This document shows, one piece after another, positions 1-11,999 of a stretch of DNA of 64,000 nucleotides. The DNA comes from Serpula lacrymans var. lacrymans S7.9 (Eukaryota > Basidiomycota > Agaricomycetes > Boletales > Serpulaceae): positions 349,540-413,539 of the forward strand of contig NW_006763290.1 of the NCBI RefSeq assembly GCF_000218685.1, written 5' to 3'. The notes beneath the pieces were generated by a model. The model did no database searches. It was not told the origin of the DNA and was given only the letters and a program-made list of their open reading frames with translations. The translations under genes and the position numbers were made by a program. Within the stretch, counting starts at the first letter, position 1. Each line of letters opens with the position of its first letter.

Positions 1-1400
1 TTAAGTGATCAAAATGTCAAGTCAGTGAACTTATGCTGTCTGTAATGTATGTTAAGTCTTTGAATCCTATGATGCATGTTTGACTTGCAGTTCTGTCATT
101 GAATGTCCTTATAAGCCTGCCCTAAACTTGTGCACAGTATGCTGTTTCTATCACTGCCAAAATGCTCTTTGATTCCATATCTGGTTAGCTTGGTATTATC
201 ACTCCTAACAATGCTACCAACCACCCCTCACACCTCAACATACAGACCCCTGCCGTCACCACTTCACCAAGTCCACTTCCGTCTCGGAAACTAACACAGA
301 TTAAATATTTTCAAACTACTTTAATACAGTAAATGTGATGAAAAAAAAACATGTATATATATTGCCTCAATTGTCATATAGTGCCATAATGTTTCAATAT
401 TTACTCGTCTTACAATTGTTCACAACTGCAATTATCTGCACCCCACCAACATTAAGTCTTTGCCGCTTTTCCTTCGCCATCTCATTTCAAATTACAAGTT
501 TGCTTCACAGACTTGCTGAATCAATATTCAGTGTTTTTTTATATGCCAGTCCTCCCCTTGGGTCAGGCTAAAATCACCATCATACCCGTTGGTGAAGACT
601 CCTGTGCTAATGCACACACCTGGCTATGCACTCTGCACAATCCGGTTCTCGGTAATATTTCTCACTTGTCTCCCTATATTACTTTAATTCAACCTTCTTT
701 CTCAGAAGCTCGCTTTCCTTGGCAAGATTTATGAGCAATTTGCTTCCAGACTGACTTTAACAATCCTAAAAGAGAAGTAATACCTTCTGTATTTCTACCT
801 AAAACTCCTCACTCACGCTTGTCATAGCCTTTCCTTTTCACAGATGTGTATAATGCACACATAGCTTTTAAGGATAAATCCTTTATGAACATCTATCCTG
901 TGCACCATTTAAAAGAAGGTGATTTGGTGTTAATAAAGGTTCATATCAAACACTACAAGCCCAAATCAGCATCTCCCTCCTCAGGTTTTACTGCAGATGC
1001 AAGGCAATCAACTACTTGGACCACCTGGAATGTTCAGCCTGAATTACAAGTCTTATCTCTCTTACACACCACATTGAATACATTTGTAATATAATAACTT
1101 CTATATTAAAACTAGGTGTTACTGAATAAACTTCCACATCATTGTTCTCCTAAATTGCATTTAACTCCTATAACCACCTTTCTCTAAAATTGTGACTACC
1201 CAACGACACACGATATCTTCTATTTATTAGATGACCTGGAAGCATTACATCCAGGGATAGGCTTTCTCCATACATATCAATCATGTAAGGAACAAAAACC
1301 TTGTTGGATCCTATGCAGAAAAGTATTCTTTTGACCTCATTATATGTCATCCACACTAACTCAGTGTCTAGCAGCTGCGCAATGCCAGGTAACAACACCA
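1..1400. other. No recognisable gene
   Basis: Several short open frames overlap on both strands between 335 and 1400, but none shows a domain, a convincing start context or spliceable neighbours. The stretch is AT-rich and looks like decayed repeat sequence continuing into the pseudogene that follows. Confidence 0.4.
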
Positions 1401-1401
1401 T

Positions 1402-2075
1402 GTGTACTTGTCTTCACATCACACTTGCTTTGTCATACATCCAACTTCTATAATGCAACCATCATTTGCTCGTGATAAGCTCCTGGAAAACATTGTCTCT
1501 TTCCCCCTGGAAAGCAGGGTGGATGATCCTGCTGTGCTTCTTGAGATGTCCAAAGCATTTGGAGGTGTTAAAATCACCAATCTAGGCCATGTTTATGATC
1601 ATGATCCTGCGGTGAATGACTGGTATTACTAAGTATACGGTGAACCTCCATTATTAGCATCTGCCAATGACAGATGGAAAAATGATGTTCCCAACTTACT
1701 TTTCATGCATCAACTGTCCTCTCTACCACTTAGAGGTTCCATTTTTGTCATGAAAAAATGGGTCACTGGAAAACCCCACTTGTATAGAGCACTCCACATT
1801 TGAGGCCAAAACTCTAGCACATACCATCTGATGATACTATAAAAGTGGCTCTTCCCCCAAATCTGAGAGCCATACTCACCTCCTTATTTGCTCCCTATCA
1901 AACTTACTTGAACTTTCTCCATGTCTCTCAAAGCACTTCATATCATCTTCACAATGCCTTCCAAACAATATATGTGATCCTTTGGCAATGGAGTGTCCCC
2001 TCAGTTTCACTGTCAAAAACAGCTCACCATTGTAAAATTCAATCCCCTCAATCTGTCCTCCAAGCCACACAATGA
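1402..2075 (+). pseudogene. Decayed coding region, unrecognised family
   Basis: I do not recognise this gene. A coherent protein-like reading runs from 1402 to 1632, passes an in-frame TAA at 1630-1632, continues in the same frame to about 1800, and resumes after a shift at 1845-2075. Composition is globular, with patches such as HPTSIMQPSFARDK and LPPNLRAILTSLFAPYQ and no coiled coil or membrane segment. The single stop and single shift suggest one fairly recently disabled gene rather than noise. Its position among transposon remnants suggests a transposon-borne or duplicated gene, but this is inference. Function is unknown. Confidence 0.4.
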
Positions 2076-2386
2076 CCAGCTTTCCCGTCCTACACTCACA
2101 ATGGATAGCTGGTGTTCCCATTGGAGTCAATGGTCCTGGTCCCCAAAAGACCTCCTCATGTGACACTCCACTATAACCCTTGTTCTCTACAAAAATTGAG
2201 TTTTCTACTATTAAGGACAGTAGCTACTCACTTTTCAGATATTGTTGTTGAATGATGCATCTTTCCCTATCATTGAAAATTGTCTTTAATAAATGTAAAA
2301 TTCTAATACATTTATTCTTCTCCACATTTTGAACATTTCCAGTAATCACATGTCCCTTTACTAAGCTGCAACTCCTGGTACCAGGG

Positions 2387-3540
2387 ATGCCCATAGGGCT
2401 ATTTATGATAGAGGCTGAGCAGAGTGATGGGGAGGATAAAGAAGAAGAGCTGCCTGTTTGCAAGAGGTTGAGAAGGTCAGAGGCTGAAGTTGACCTTAAT
2501 GATAATAAAGAAGAAATGATGGATTCTTTGAGGCAACAAGGTGCATCAGTATAACTTCTTATGGAACTATCAAAGGAAAAGTAGCCCTTGTTTCCTAAAG
2601 AGCATGCAACATCTGTAACACCTGCAAGGCCTCTGACACCTCAGTCTGACACTGACCAATAATGATGACAACATAATCTTTCCATTACTCTAATAACAGA
2701 TAATTTGTCAAGAGGCCATTATATCCTTCTTCAAGGAGAATTGTGGTGCAACACCATCAGCTACTTTATCAAGAGACTCCAAGGCTAGTTCTCCATATCA
2801 TAGAGTCTCTCTAATAATACAATGTCCTACAGGTGACAATGTCTAGCTTTAGCCCAAGGACATGCACAGCTATGGGTATTACTTGCTACCTCTAATGTCT
2901 TTCTCTCACTTGATGAATGTGATCAGCTTGTATAGACTACATTAAAGGAAGCAGTGAAGTTCTCTATATCACAACACAATGGGATCCGCACCCGTGTACA
3001 GTGATTCATAAGATATATGTAGCATAGTAAAATGGCTGCTGAATAACATAATAGGTATTTTCATCTTTGGTGATCTGGATATTAGAGTGAATATTACTCT
3101 TTATTATAAGTTGAAGCTAAAATTGGATCTGCTATTTGTAGAGCCAAATATATGATAAAAAAGCCATTTTGTCATCATATCTTCAAGATCCTTCTCTAAA
3201 TGTAATGGTTTCACAAGAAGGGTGAAAAAATCCTTTGCCCCTGCTAACTTTAGTGTCACTGTATATTCATTCTTTTTATTTTTTCATCATGTTCTAATCT
3301 CTTATTCTCAGGTTGAAATTTGTCTTCATGAACTTGCTACAGGCATTAGAAAAATCCTAAATTTTTCTGATCAAGTTTACAGGGATAGGTATCAGTGCTG
3401 CCCTCAAATTCTTAAGCTAACACTGATATTTTATCAAGTATCAATATTATCTAGCTGGGTTAGAAGAATTCCAGAAGAAGGCTCTAAGATTGATGGAAAA
3501 AAATGTGTTTATCTTTTACCTTCTTTATATGATTGATTAG
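2387..3540 (+). pseudogene. Decayed coding region with acidic start, unrecognised
   Basis: Reading from about 2387 gives an acidic, lysine-rich stretch (EAEQSDGEDKEEELPVCKR) followed by several broken protein-like segments to 3540. The last open piece is 3222-3536 and contains VEICLHELATGIRKILNFSD. Stops fall every 20-50 codons, so it is not functional as it stands. Some junctions may be unrecognised introns. It may be the continuation of the preceding pseudogene. No domain could be named. Confidence 0.25.
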
Positions 3541-3634
3541 AGGGTTAGATCAGGTGAAAAGATTGATTTTGCAGCTTTAGAGGATTCTGTAGAATAGTTG
3601 GATATTTATATTTCATCTCATTTTTATTATAGAA

Positions 3635-3977
3635 TGACAAAATTGGATAAACCCGGTCTCTGCCGAAGCAGCCATTGTTCTCCATGGAGCATAGCCACCA
3701 CTCCATGGAGTCACCATTGTTCTCCTAGGAGCACAATTGTACTCCTAGGAGTCATTATACTAGTAGCGAGTAGCACCTCCAACTATAAGTAGTAGGGGGT
3801 TTAGTATAGGAATACCTCAGTCGTTTCTATAGCCTTTCGGGCAGTGGCTGAGGTATGTTATATTACATTTATTAGAGATCACCTTAAACTAACATCTATT
3901 GTAGTTTCACTTAGGTAAATAATAAAGTTGTTTCTATAGCCTCTCGGGCAGCGGCTGAGTTTCACTTAGTTTTATTA
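3635..3977 (+). mobile_element. Solo LTR, copia-associated family (TGACAAA...TTATTA)
   Basis: A 343-bp element starts TGACAAAATTGG, ends CTTAGTTTTATTA, and is flanked by the direct repeat TAGAA (3630-3634 and 3978-3982), as left by LTR integration. It contains the palindromes TCCATGGA and CTCCTAGGAG and two copies of a TATAGCCTYTCGGGCAGYGG unit about 115 bp apart. The same sequence forms the 5' LTR of the copia element at 61311 and recurs inverted at 8789-9131 and 31152-31394. The 3' terminus is TA rather than the usual CA. Confidence 0.85.
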
Positions 3978-5600
3978 TAGAAATCAATATAATGTTCATA
4001 TCACATGGATAATTATTTCTGTGAAATTTTTACACAAACATTAAAGGCACAACAAGCTATAATTAACTGTATGGGATGTGTTTACTATTATAACTGATAA
4101 AATAAATGGCTCCAGGGCTTTCATAGCTGGTAAAGCTAGATGGCTAACTATATAGTATTATAATAGGGATGTCATAGAGGGAAAAAAAGTGGGCAGAGGT
4201 CAGATTGATGGTATATGATGAAGGCAATGTGGAAAGAGCAAATGACATGGTGGTAACAGTGATAGCAGTGATAGGCCTTCAAGTTGAGGTTATAACCAAT
4301 AAGGACACACCCAGTAGACCACTCAAAAGCCTTAGGGTTGTGTCAATGTTGAATAAGAATAAAAGCACAGGCACCAATTTTCCATAAGTGAGAATGGGGT
4401 TTCGGGAGTAGATCGGGAAAAGGAGCAAACAGTAAGATAGTTTTCTGTGAGAATAAATTCATCCCACAATGAGGGTGGGGCATTGCAAGTGTGACACATA
4501 GCGTGCTCCTTGTTTGTTTGTAAGCTTGCAGTGGAGTCATTTCACATGACTATTGTGAGCTGAAGTGTGGGCTAAAGGTATCCTTTGCTATCTTGCTTCT
4601 CATAGCCCTCATAGGCTTTCTTAACCATTGTTATCACTTCATATTGCAGATCAGAGACTGGGTAGTACTCCCAGCTAGCCAGCACAATGGGTAAGGACTA
4701 GTAGCCGAGATCTCGCCAACCAGCTCCAAGTCCCATCAGTGCCTGGAAATATTAAGATATACTTTAGTCAGGATCATACCTCATCATGAGGATATGGTTT
4801 CTGAACATGCCATGTTATTAGTACATTTTCTCACCTGCTGATTAATCCCTTAAGTCATATGATAGCTGTTCTTTTTCTTATTGGATAGTTTTGTCCTCAG
4901 ACCACTTTTCCTTTTATTCTATTTCTGGTCTGAGAGATAGAAAATTAGCTATAAAAACCCTACATACTCATGTATTGTTCTTTATATTTTTATCACTTGA
5001 ATAACCCGCTTCACTCCTCATCAGAACCCCTTGAGTTTATTCTCAGTCCTCCACTTGCTATAATCTTTAGCATCTGTTGACCTCAAACTCCCTGCAAGTA
5101 CAGTCTGAGACAGGTGTTGTTTTGGCTATAGTTTAATGTTGCCTCACAGGGTGGTACAGGATGACAGGTTTGCTTCTCAAGAATATAGCTGTCACATTTG
5201 ATTTCCTTGTAGGGAAAGGAGACTGGCATACCTGTGCTGTGCCATAGTGGACATAGTGCAATAGTTGGCCAAGGCAATAATGCCACACTTCCAGTGTTGC
5301 GGAGAAAGCAAAATTGATGATTTGAGTGTAAAGGTGACACTTCAAAGCTTGTGAGCAGTCAGAGTGCTGTTGGAATGGCAAAACCATTAAAAGCATTAAC
5401 CCAACAGTGAGTGGCTTCAAAATAAGTAGTTTCACAAATAGATATGCCTGGTGCACACACAGAGATGAAGCAAACAGAAGCCAAAGGGATATACAGAACA
5501 TCACAAAAAGTAAAACAGGCACTATGGCCCATATAAAGTTTGACAGAACCAATGCCGGGTGCAACATGGACAACCCACCAACACCAGGTACACCACAATT
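3978..5600. other. No recognisable gene
   Basis: Open frames on both strands, including a hydrophobic 172-codon frame at 5133-5651 (-), mirror each other and carry no identifiable domain. The sequence lies between a solo LTR and a copia gag relic and is most likely decayed transposon DNA. Confidence 0.4.
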
Positions 5601-5839
5601 CACAATGTGATGCAGAGAGAAGAAGTTTAATAATTTGGTGAAGATGTGCACAGAAACACCTGTATTAAGAAAATAATAGGCATAGCGTCAGGATTGAGAA
5701 TAATGGTGGGGTCAACGTCACCAGGGACAGCTAACAGTGCTGTAGCCGGGTTAGGTGGGTGATCCCAGTGGACACTGGTCATTAATGGCTCATCAAATGC
5801 TAAGTATCCATTGAATTCCATCATGTCCATGTTGTTTGT

Positions 5840-7060
5840 CATACCAACTGTGGCTGATTTGGTCAGTACCGGAGTGTTGGTAGAATCAATAGGAATAGTG
5901 GATGTGGATAACTTGGTGATGGTGTGTGACTATTATGTAGTGTCAAAAGGCTTGCCATCCTTATTCTTTGCATGCTTGATGGCTTTCTGAGTGGAAACCT
6001 CATCCTTCTTACCAGCCAGTGGTCCACCATCTTGAAAGCACTCATTGAGAAAATGTCAGGTACATTTACAGTTGGAGCAAACCATTTGTGAGCAAGCAGG
6101 CTTGATGGTGATAAGGGCTGTATTGTTGGAAGGGGTATAATTCCAAAGCACAGCTTGTTCTAGGTCAAGTTATCATTAAATGTTGGCTGTAGTGAACAAA
6201 TTGAAGTTTTTTGATAGTTCAGATGACACAAAGTTGCAGATGCATACAAATTCACCTAACAGTGCATGGAGTATCCTGATGGTAAGGGAATTCTCTTGGT
6301 CAGGTATTCCAATGGCAAAAATCTGTTGAGCTAAACCAGTCAGGTGCTTGTCTTTGTTACAACAGTATTTTTGGTATCTATTTTTGCTTTTATTTTATTT
6401 TATTTTACTTTTATATTTCAGACTTTTACTTCTGGAAGTCACACAATTGGTACACATTACCTACAGTAACTGGTGTCTAGACTCAACACATAACTGGTTA
6501 TGTGCTACAACATCATATATTTTTCTTGCTCAGTGATGACATCATATAGAATACAATAGAATACCACAGAACATTTACCTCCATTTATATTAACTGTATA
6601 GTACCACATGTATTTAGGTATATATACCCTTGTAATAGACAGTGACTCCTTAGCAAGTCCTCCTGTTGTATACCAACAACATACTTGTTCCTACTACCTT
6701 GAATCTACTAACTCTATCTTCCCTTCATCAATACTCTTTGAGTTACTGTGTGTGCACCAGAGTCTACAAACTTTGGGTACTGTTACAGTCTTAGAGTATT
6801 GGACGTCAGAAAACTCTTGTATGAAAATGATCTGAGACACAGGACCAACCTACTTGTGATGAGCAACCAGAACATCCCAGGCTTCAGCTGTAGATAAATA
6901 ATTCTGCAGGAAGCCAATAATGGCTCAGTTGTTTGCCAACCAATTGGCTGTACTAGAGGGACCATCAGCAGCACTTGGGCAAATGATGGAGCTGTTGATG
7001 TATCCGCCAAGCAAGCTCATGTCAAGGACTTCCAGGACAGACTGTTTTTGTTTCCACTCG
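5840..7060 (-). pseudogene. Copia-type Gag relic, split by a solo LTR
   Basis: On the minus strand from about 7060 there is a Gag-like stretch with AEAWDVLVAHH, the alpha-helical motif typical of copia Gag. It stops at the LTR boundary (6792) and resumes below 6355 with LTGLAQQIFAIGIPDQE and then a zinc-knuckle-like CSNCKCT...HFLNECFQDGG near 6030-6090. That Cys/His spacing, followed by GPLAGKKDEV, is typical of fungal copia Gag. Several stops are present, including one inside the knuckle. The nested LTR at 6355-6787 duplicated five bases of the gag. Non-functional relic. Confidence 0.55.
6355..6787 (+). mobile_element. Solo LTR, TGTTAC family
   Basis: A 433-bp LTR starts TGTTACAACAG and ends GTACTGTTACA, with target duplication GTCTT at 6350-6354 and 6788-6792. 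It interrupts the copia gag relic. Related copies lie at 13651-13998, 19677-20089, 34572-34976 (inverted) and 53266-53892; all share an internal motif near CCTCCTGTTGTATACC. This is the most diverged copy, so probably an old insertion. Confidence 0.8.
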
Positions 7061-8159
7061 AGCCAACTATCCTTAGTCTTATCCAACATCACAATATTTC
7101 TCTAACATCTGATATGATTTGCCCTGAGCTGAGATGTTAGCATTATTGATTGTGGAGCCTTTAGCCATTTTCTGGTAGAGATATTGATATGAGCAAAAAT
7201 AAGTGATAGAATATGGGGGGGAAAAGTTTGATTGTATGCTTGTACTTGATATGGCCTGTATTTATCTACCCAGGGAATAGTATATGACATTAAGGTTTTA
7301 GAAATTAATGATGGTAGTGATTATCTGTTTCTTTTGGGAGATTATTGTGTCAAAAAAGGAGGTGACATCAATAACCCTCAGTTATATGGATGATGCTAGA
7401 CGTTGCAAACACACTTATGTGGGCATATGGTTTTAGGGAGAAGGAACCTGATTTTTTAGGAGGTGTAAACAATAATGTGGGGAAAATATAAGAAAGGCAT
7501 ACCCTCAGTTGTACACAGAACAACTGAGGGGATTGAATAGGTGAAAATATAATCTATATATGAGAATGAACAAATCATGTGTGGTTGGAATATCTTATGT
7601 ATTGCAAACCTAAACTGTACACTCCAACAAGGTGAAGGTGTACACCACCCAGAACACTTCAAAGGTATTCCTTTGCCACTGCTTACAATAGTCAATGCAA
7701 CAGTGAGTTTAATAACTTTTATAATTCTTGTGTAGCTTACTATACTATTGAGATTGAGTATTTATTGCATGGTTGTATCAATGGCAGCAAATCCACACAA
7801 GAGTTTTCAGAGAGTGCCATCAAATCAAGGTAAGTTTTTGTTTACATTTTTTATGCCATACTTTGGTGTATTCTATTCTAAGGTGGGACTACTACCTTAA
7901 GAAGCTCTCAATTCTCCAGGACAGAAGCCCAACATAGATGATGAGAACAAGGGATGAACTATATCAGGATATTTTGTGAGTACTAATATCAAATCTTATT
8001 TCCTTGCTAATTGTCACAATGGGAATCAGTCTTCTTTACCTTGGGAAAGATAAAAAGAGCATCATCAATAACTCTGGGATTGATTTTAATGCCCTGGAAA
8101 ATACTTCAAACAATAATGCTCCTTCTGTCTAGAAGTAGCTAGCAATTATCATAATTAAA
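7061..8159. other. No recognisable gene
   Basis: AT-rich sequence with short unsupported frames only. No repeat shared with the rest of the window was noticed here. Confidence 0.4.
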
Positions 8160-8453
8160 GTATTATAATTATCTGGTCACACCTTTCTGAAAGATATAAG
8201 AGCCATAAATGCTACCATGATATTCCGAGTACTATAGGTGTTTTTACAAATCACAATGCTACTATATAAGCCTATTTGGACTATAGTGGGCTATATAGTA
8301 CTATTATGCTTCAATAGATATTGGGGTTTCTATGACAGCTATATATGCAATTATAGTACTACAGATTGCTACTTTTTCTTTCCTGATATAGTGTCTCTAC
8401 TATATGATACTATAAGAGCAATCATAGTAATGCATATGTTATATAGGACTATA

Positions 8454-8773
8454 TGTTAGTTTTGGTGATTCTGCACCTTTGTGCTACCTATATATTTTCA
8501 TTCCTTTCTCTATCTATTCTTCTATCATTCACTATTGATTGTGTTCTCTATTATTTCGCCTTTGTGGCTGCTTTGTTTACCTTTGTTTACAAAACTTCGG
8601 ACAGTATTGCAGAGTCTAATGCTTCCTATTCTCTAGTTACTCACATTGGACTCTAGGTACTGTATACCTGTCATACTCTCTAATAATAAAGTTACTCACA
8701 TTGGACTCTAGTTCCAGTCCCTGATTGCTCTCAGCAAGTGGCTAGACACTTCCTTCAAGCTTTGTTCTTAATA
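8454..8773 (+). mobile_element. Solo LTR, TGTTAGTTTTGG family, 320 bp
   Basis: This 320-bp LTR starts TGTTAGTTTTGGTGATTC and ends GCTTTGTTCTTAATA, with target duplication CTATA at 8449-8453 and 8774-8778. Two further copies of exactly the same length lie inverted at 24746-25065 and 59550-59869, each with its own perfect 5-bp duplication. The identical 66-67 codon frame in all three copies is LTR sequence, not a gene. The 3' end is TA, not CA. Confidence 0.9.
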
Positions 8774-8788
8774 CTATATTAGCCTGGA

Positions 8789-9131
8789 TAATAAACCTAA
8801 GTGAAACTCAGCCGCTGCCCGAGAGGCTATAGAAACAACTTTATTATTTACCTAAGTGAAACTACAATAGATGTTAGTTTAAGGTGATCTCTAATAAATG
8901 TAATATAACATACCTCAGCCGCTGCCCGAAAGGCTATAGAAACGACTGAGGTATTCCTATACTAAACCCCCTACTACTTATAGTTGGAGGTGCTACTCGC
9001 TACTAGTATAATGACTCCTAGGAGTACAATTGTGCTCCTAGGAGAACAATGGTGACTCCATGGAGTGGTGGCTATGCTCCATGGAGAACAATGGCTGCTT
9101 CGGCAGAGACCGGGTTTATCCAGTTTTGTCA
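8789..9131 (-). mobile_element. Solo LTR, copia-associated family, inverted
   Basis: A 343-bp inverted copy of the LTR at 3635-3977, nearly identical over its whole length, including both hairpin units and the CCTAGGAG and CCATGGAG palindromes. The flanking bases (CTGGA and CTATA) do not form a perfect duplication. It lies 15 bp from the LTR at 8454-8773. Confidence 0.85.
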
Positions 9132-9510
9132 CTATATAATAGTGGCTACTGTTTTTGAAGTAACTATAGTGCTATAAATGCTATGACTGCTATAGGTGCT
9201 ATCACTAGGGGCAAAATCCTATGCTTTGTGGGAAAATATCTGAAAAACACCCAAAAAATAGAGATTTTGCTTTTTAGTATGTTTCTCCAAACAATATCAG
9301 AGATATTGATAAAAATAAATGTTTAATGTTGCCTTAAGAAATAGTGGGGGAAACATAGTACAAAATATTAGGTATTGCCCCCAATGTATGAGTGTCTCTT
9401 AGAGCGCTATCAATGCTATGGCTACAATTTGAGTCTTTATTTACACATATATACTGAAGAAAGGGTGAACACTGGTCATGTTTATGCCAAACTCAGATCT
9501 CTACTCTAGA

Positions 9511-9597
9511 CAAAGTTGATGGTGATGATGATGAAGTTAAACCTGAGGAAGAGATTAAGAGGCTGGTACCTCCAGAGTACCATAATTTCTGGAACAT
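9511..9597 (+). pseudogene. Possible gypsy polyprotein scrap
   Basis: A short frame encodes EVKPEEEIKRLVPPEYHNFW, resembling the conserved segment just before the reverse transcriptase in Ty3/gypsy polyproteins (PPEYHxF). It is followed within a few codons by a stop and has no continuation, so this is at best a tiny relic. Confidence 0.25.
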
Positions 9598-9929
9598 CAG
9601 AAAAACATGACTTAGATATAAATGCAATAAATTGCAAATATATGCTATAATAGCAAAAATATCTCTTATATCCATAAGTGTGATTCTTGCACAGTCTCTT
9701 ACTCTAAACTGCATAAATATCAATAAATATCATCTTTATTGATATTTGCATAGTTTAGAGTATTGCTATATCATCAAGAGTGGTTTATAGCATAGTCATC
9801 AAAACAAAAATGACCTTACACTTTTTCACTATAATTTACTATAATTTACTCTAAATGCAATTATAACAATCCATACTCAATTATATCCAAGAAAAAGCAC
9901 TAATAAAGCAAATTATATTGATTCTAAAT
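9598..9929. other. No recognisable gene
   Basis: AT-rich sequence with no supported feature. The only oddity is a short inverted motif around 9700-9760 (CTAAACTGCATAAATATC and its partial complement). Confidence 0.35.
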
Positions 9930-11800
9930 ATTTAAAATGCTGCAGCATTATTATCATATTTGTAATTATGGTTTGGATGCTTTTGCTGCTTCTTTTAAAG
10001 CATCAAAATCAAACATGAGCTCAGATACATCAGATTGCCCCACTGTTATACAACCATTCCGACAAAAATTCTTGAGGTTAAGAAAAGGTTTGAATGATAA
10101 TGAATCTGTAGTAAACTCTTACCAAACACACTCACCAATCACATTAAATATAGCTGCCAAGTATGTAAGAGAACATTTCCGAAATATTTCCAACAACCTC
10201 ATATGATGATCCCACCTTGTAAAAGTATAATTAGTATAGGGTTATGGTGATTAAGGTGACATACCTAGCAGAAAATGCTGTCTCTGAGAATTCTATTGTA
10301 GTGTTGTTAATAGCACCTAGTAGAGTACATTCAATTGGGTAAATAAATTTGATTGTCACTTTTATTTAAAGAAGGATATGAACACTTACAGAGCATTCTA
10401 CTAGATCTAAAGTAGGGAGGTTACATAGATAAAGGTTATTTTTTCTACCATACTTTCTACCTTCACCTTTGGGACCCCACTATTGTGCTTGAAAATGAAT
10501 TTTGATGATATCATTCTTTCAAGGTTGGTTGTGTCAGATATCTTCTCCTGTATATTTGGAGTTAGTAAAAGTATAACAATAACACTTTAAAATAACTCAC
10601 CTTTAAATCTATGCTGTTATTGATAAAAGCTGCTGAGTTTATGGTCCAATGGATTGTATCACTTAGTTTGTCCTTGTGGATGTTTTTGATGCCATACATA
10701 GGAAGTACACTGATTCTAGCTTTGGAAATAAGTTCCCCTCTGATATGTGTAGAACCTTTCCACATCTGTATTTACGGTGATAATCAGTATGGATATATAT
10801 GAAGAAGTTTTAACTCACATATTGTAGTAATTGAGACTTGACGACCTGGTTGTCTTGTATGTCCTTCATTTTGTCCACTGGGCCACTGTCATTGTCTGCT
10901 GCTGTGGCTTTGACCAAAAAATCCCAGCATATTGCTTGACAACTGAGGGGGTTTGGAAATCCTTTTTCTGTGACTGTAAAAAGTCTCATAGCTTTGTGAG
11001 CCTGGCTTGCAATATGTTTGATGATAGGGCAGGCCATGGAACAAAGCTTTGGCTTCACAGTGGAAGATTTTGGAAGAGAAATAATGCTGGGGCTGCATGT
11101 CATAGTAGACATAGATGTACGAACAATTGAACAATCTGTTCCTCTTACAACCTGTAAACAAGTAAATAAACATTCTCAAGGCAACAATATTTTTACCTCA
11201 TTATTATCCACAACTCTTTTTGGGTAGCAGTTGTCCTCCTCCTCCTCCTTTACCTCCTCCTCATTATCATCTGATAGAGGCTGTAAAGAAGGTACTACAT
11301 AATTATCTTGATCATCACTAGATATTTCTGCGGGACCCAGAATATGATCTATTATATTCTTGCTATCATCAGCATTGTCATCATCATCAGCAACATCCTT
11401 ATTATTATTCATTATCATCACTATTTAGGTATATATTATTACCATGTAGGTTGTCTCCTTCAGAATCTTCTTCATCAGCCAACATTGCTGTTACTCTTTT
11501 ACGTGTAGCTACAAATAAGTATTCAGTTTTTGTGCTCTTAAGAGTAAAATCACATACCAGATTTCTCTGCCTCAGCTTCTGAGGCTAATGCAGCCTTTTT
11601 TCTTGCTAGAAAAGCCCCAAGCAAATTTTCCTCTATTGGTGTAGAACAAGTAAGAAAAACCTTTATTTTGACGTGGCTGGGGCTATCTAGGCTGGGTTGA
11701 AGGAGGTGGTGATAGAGAAGATGCTGTCACTAGATTATTTGCTACACCACTGCCCCTAGTTCTGAGAGCACTAGATTGTTTGGACCATGTAACTCTAAGC
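9930..11800 (-). pseudogene. Decayed multi-exon gene, unknown family, acidic N-terminus
   Basis: Not a family I can name. On the minus strand, exon-like blocks occur in a consistent order: an alanine/lysine-rich start near 11.6 kb; a strongly acidic segment at 11421-11200 (DDDDNADDSKN, EEEVKEEEEDN); a globular block at 11112-10815 (MRLFTVTEKGFPNPLSCQAICWDF read in pieces); a block at 10765-10600 containing STHIRGELISKARI; and a C-terminal block at 10430-9950. GT...AG junctions are visible, for example after GCTAG near 10259. Stops and at least one missing junction make it a pseudogene. Part of the C-terminal block (10193-10425) recurs at 22971-23205. Confidence 0.4.
10193..10425 (-). repeat. 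Segment shared with 22971-23205
   Basis: About 230 bp beginning CAACCTCATATGATGATCCC is about 85 percent identical by eye to 22971-23205 in the same orientation. In minus-strand reading it covers an exon end, a short intron with GT...AG borders and the next exon start, so the repeat is a shared piece of gene rather than a simple repeat. Confidence 0.7.
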
Positions 11801-11999
11801 TTTAAAGACCTCAAGAAAAAATAAGCAAAAATGGCCAGACCTAAATGTGTCTTCAGCAGAATGGTAATTCAGAATAAATAAGCAATAACAAACCATACTG
11901 GGACCCACAAAACAATACATTACCTATGTCCCCTCTATCCCTTTCTAAGCCTATAAGTTAAAATAAGCAACCCAAATAAACTGATATTAAGTTAAAAAA

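Larger units (their letters stand above)
8160..9220. repeat. CTATAG-rich transposon end, split by two LTRs
   Basis: The stretches 8160-8453 and 9132-9220 are packed with CTATA/TATAG words (for example CTATATAAG and GGCTATATAGTACTATT). The same composition marks the subterminal regions of the Plavaka-like elements and MITEs elsewhere in the window. Two LTRs are inserted between them. No CATCAGGAAAAA terminus was found nearby, so the element is truncated or belongs to a related family. Confidence 0.45.

Noticed and set aside
5133..5651. 172-codon membrane-like frame on the minus strand
   Set aside because: No start context, no domain, an overlapping frame on the other strand, and location in copia debris; hydrophobicity follows from AT-rich composition.
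8453..8656. Hydrophobic 66-67 codon frame conserved at three loci
   Set aside because: It is part of a 320-bp solo LTR present three times with target duplications; conservation reflects recent transposition, not a protein.
8789..9131. LTR hairpin units as a known self-cleaving ribozyme
   Set aside because: The conserved cores of hammerhead, twister and twister-sister ribozymes could not be matched; only a simple stem-loop is supported.
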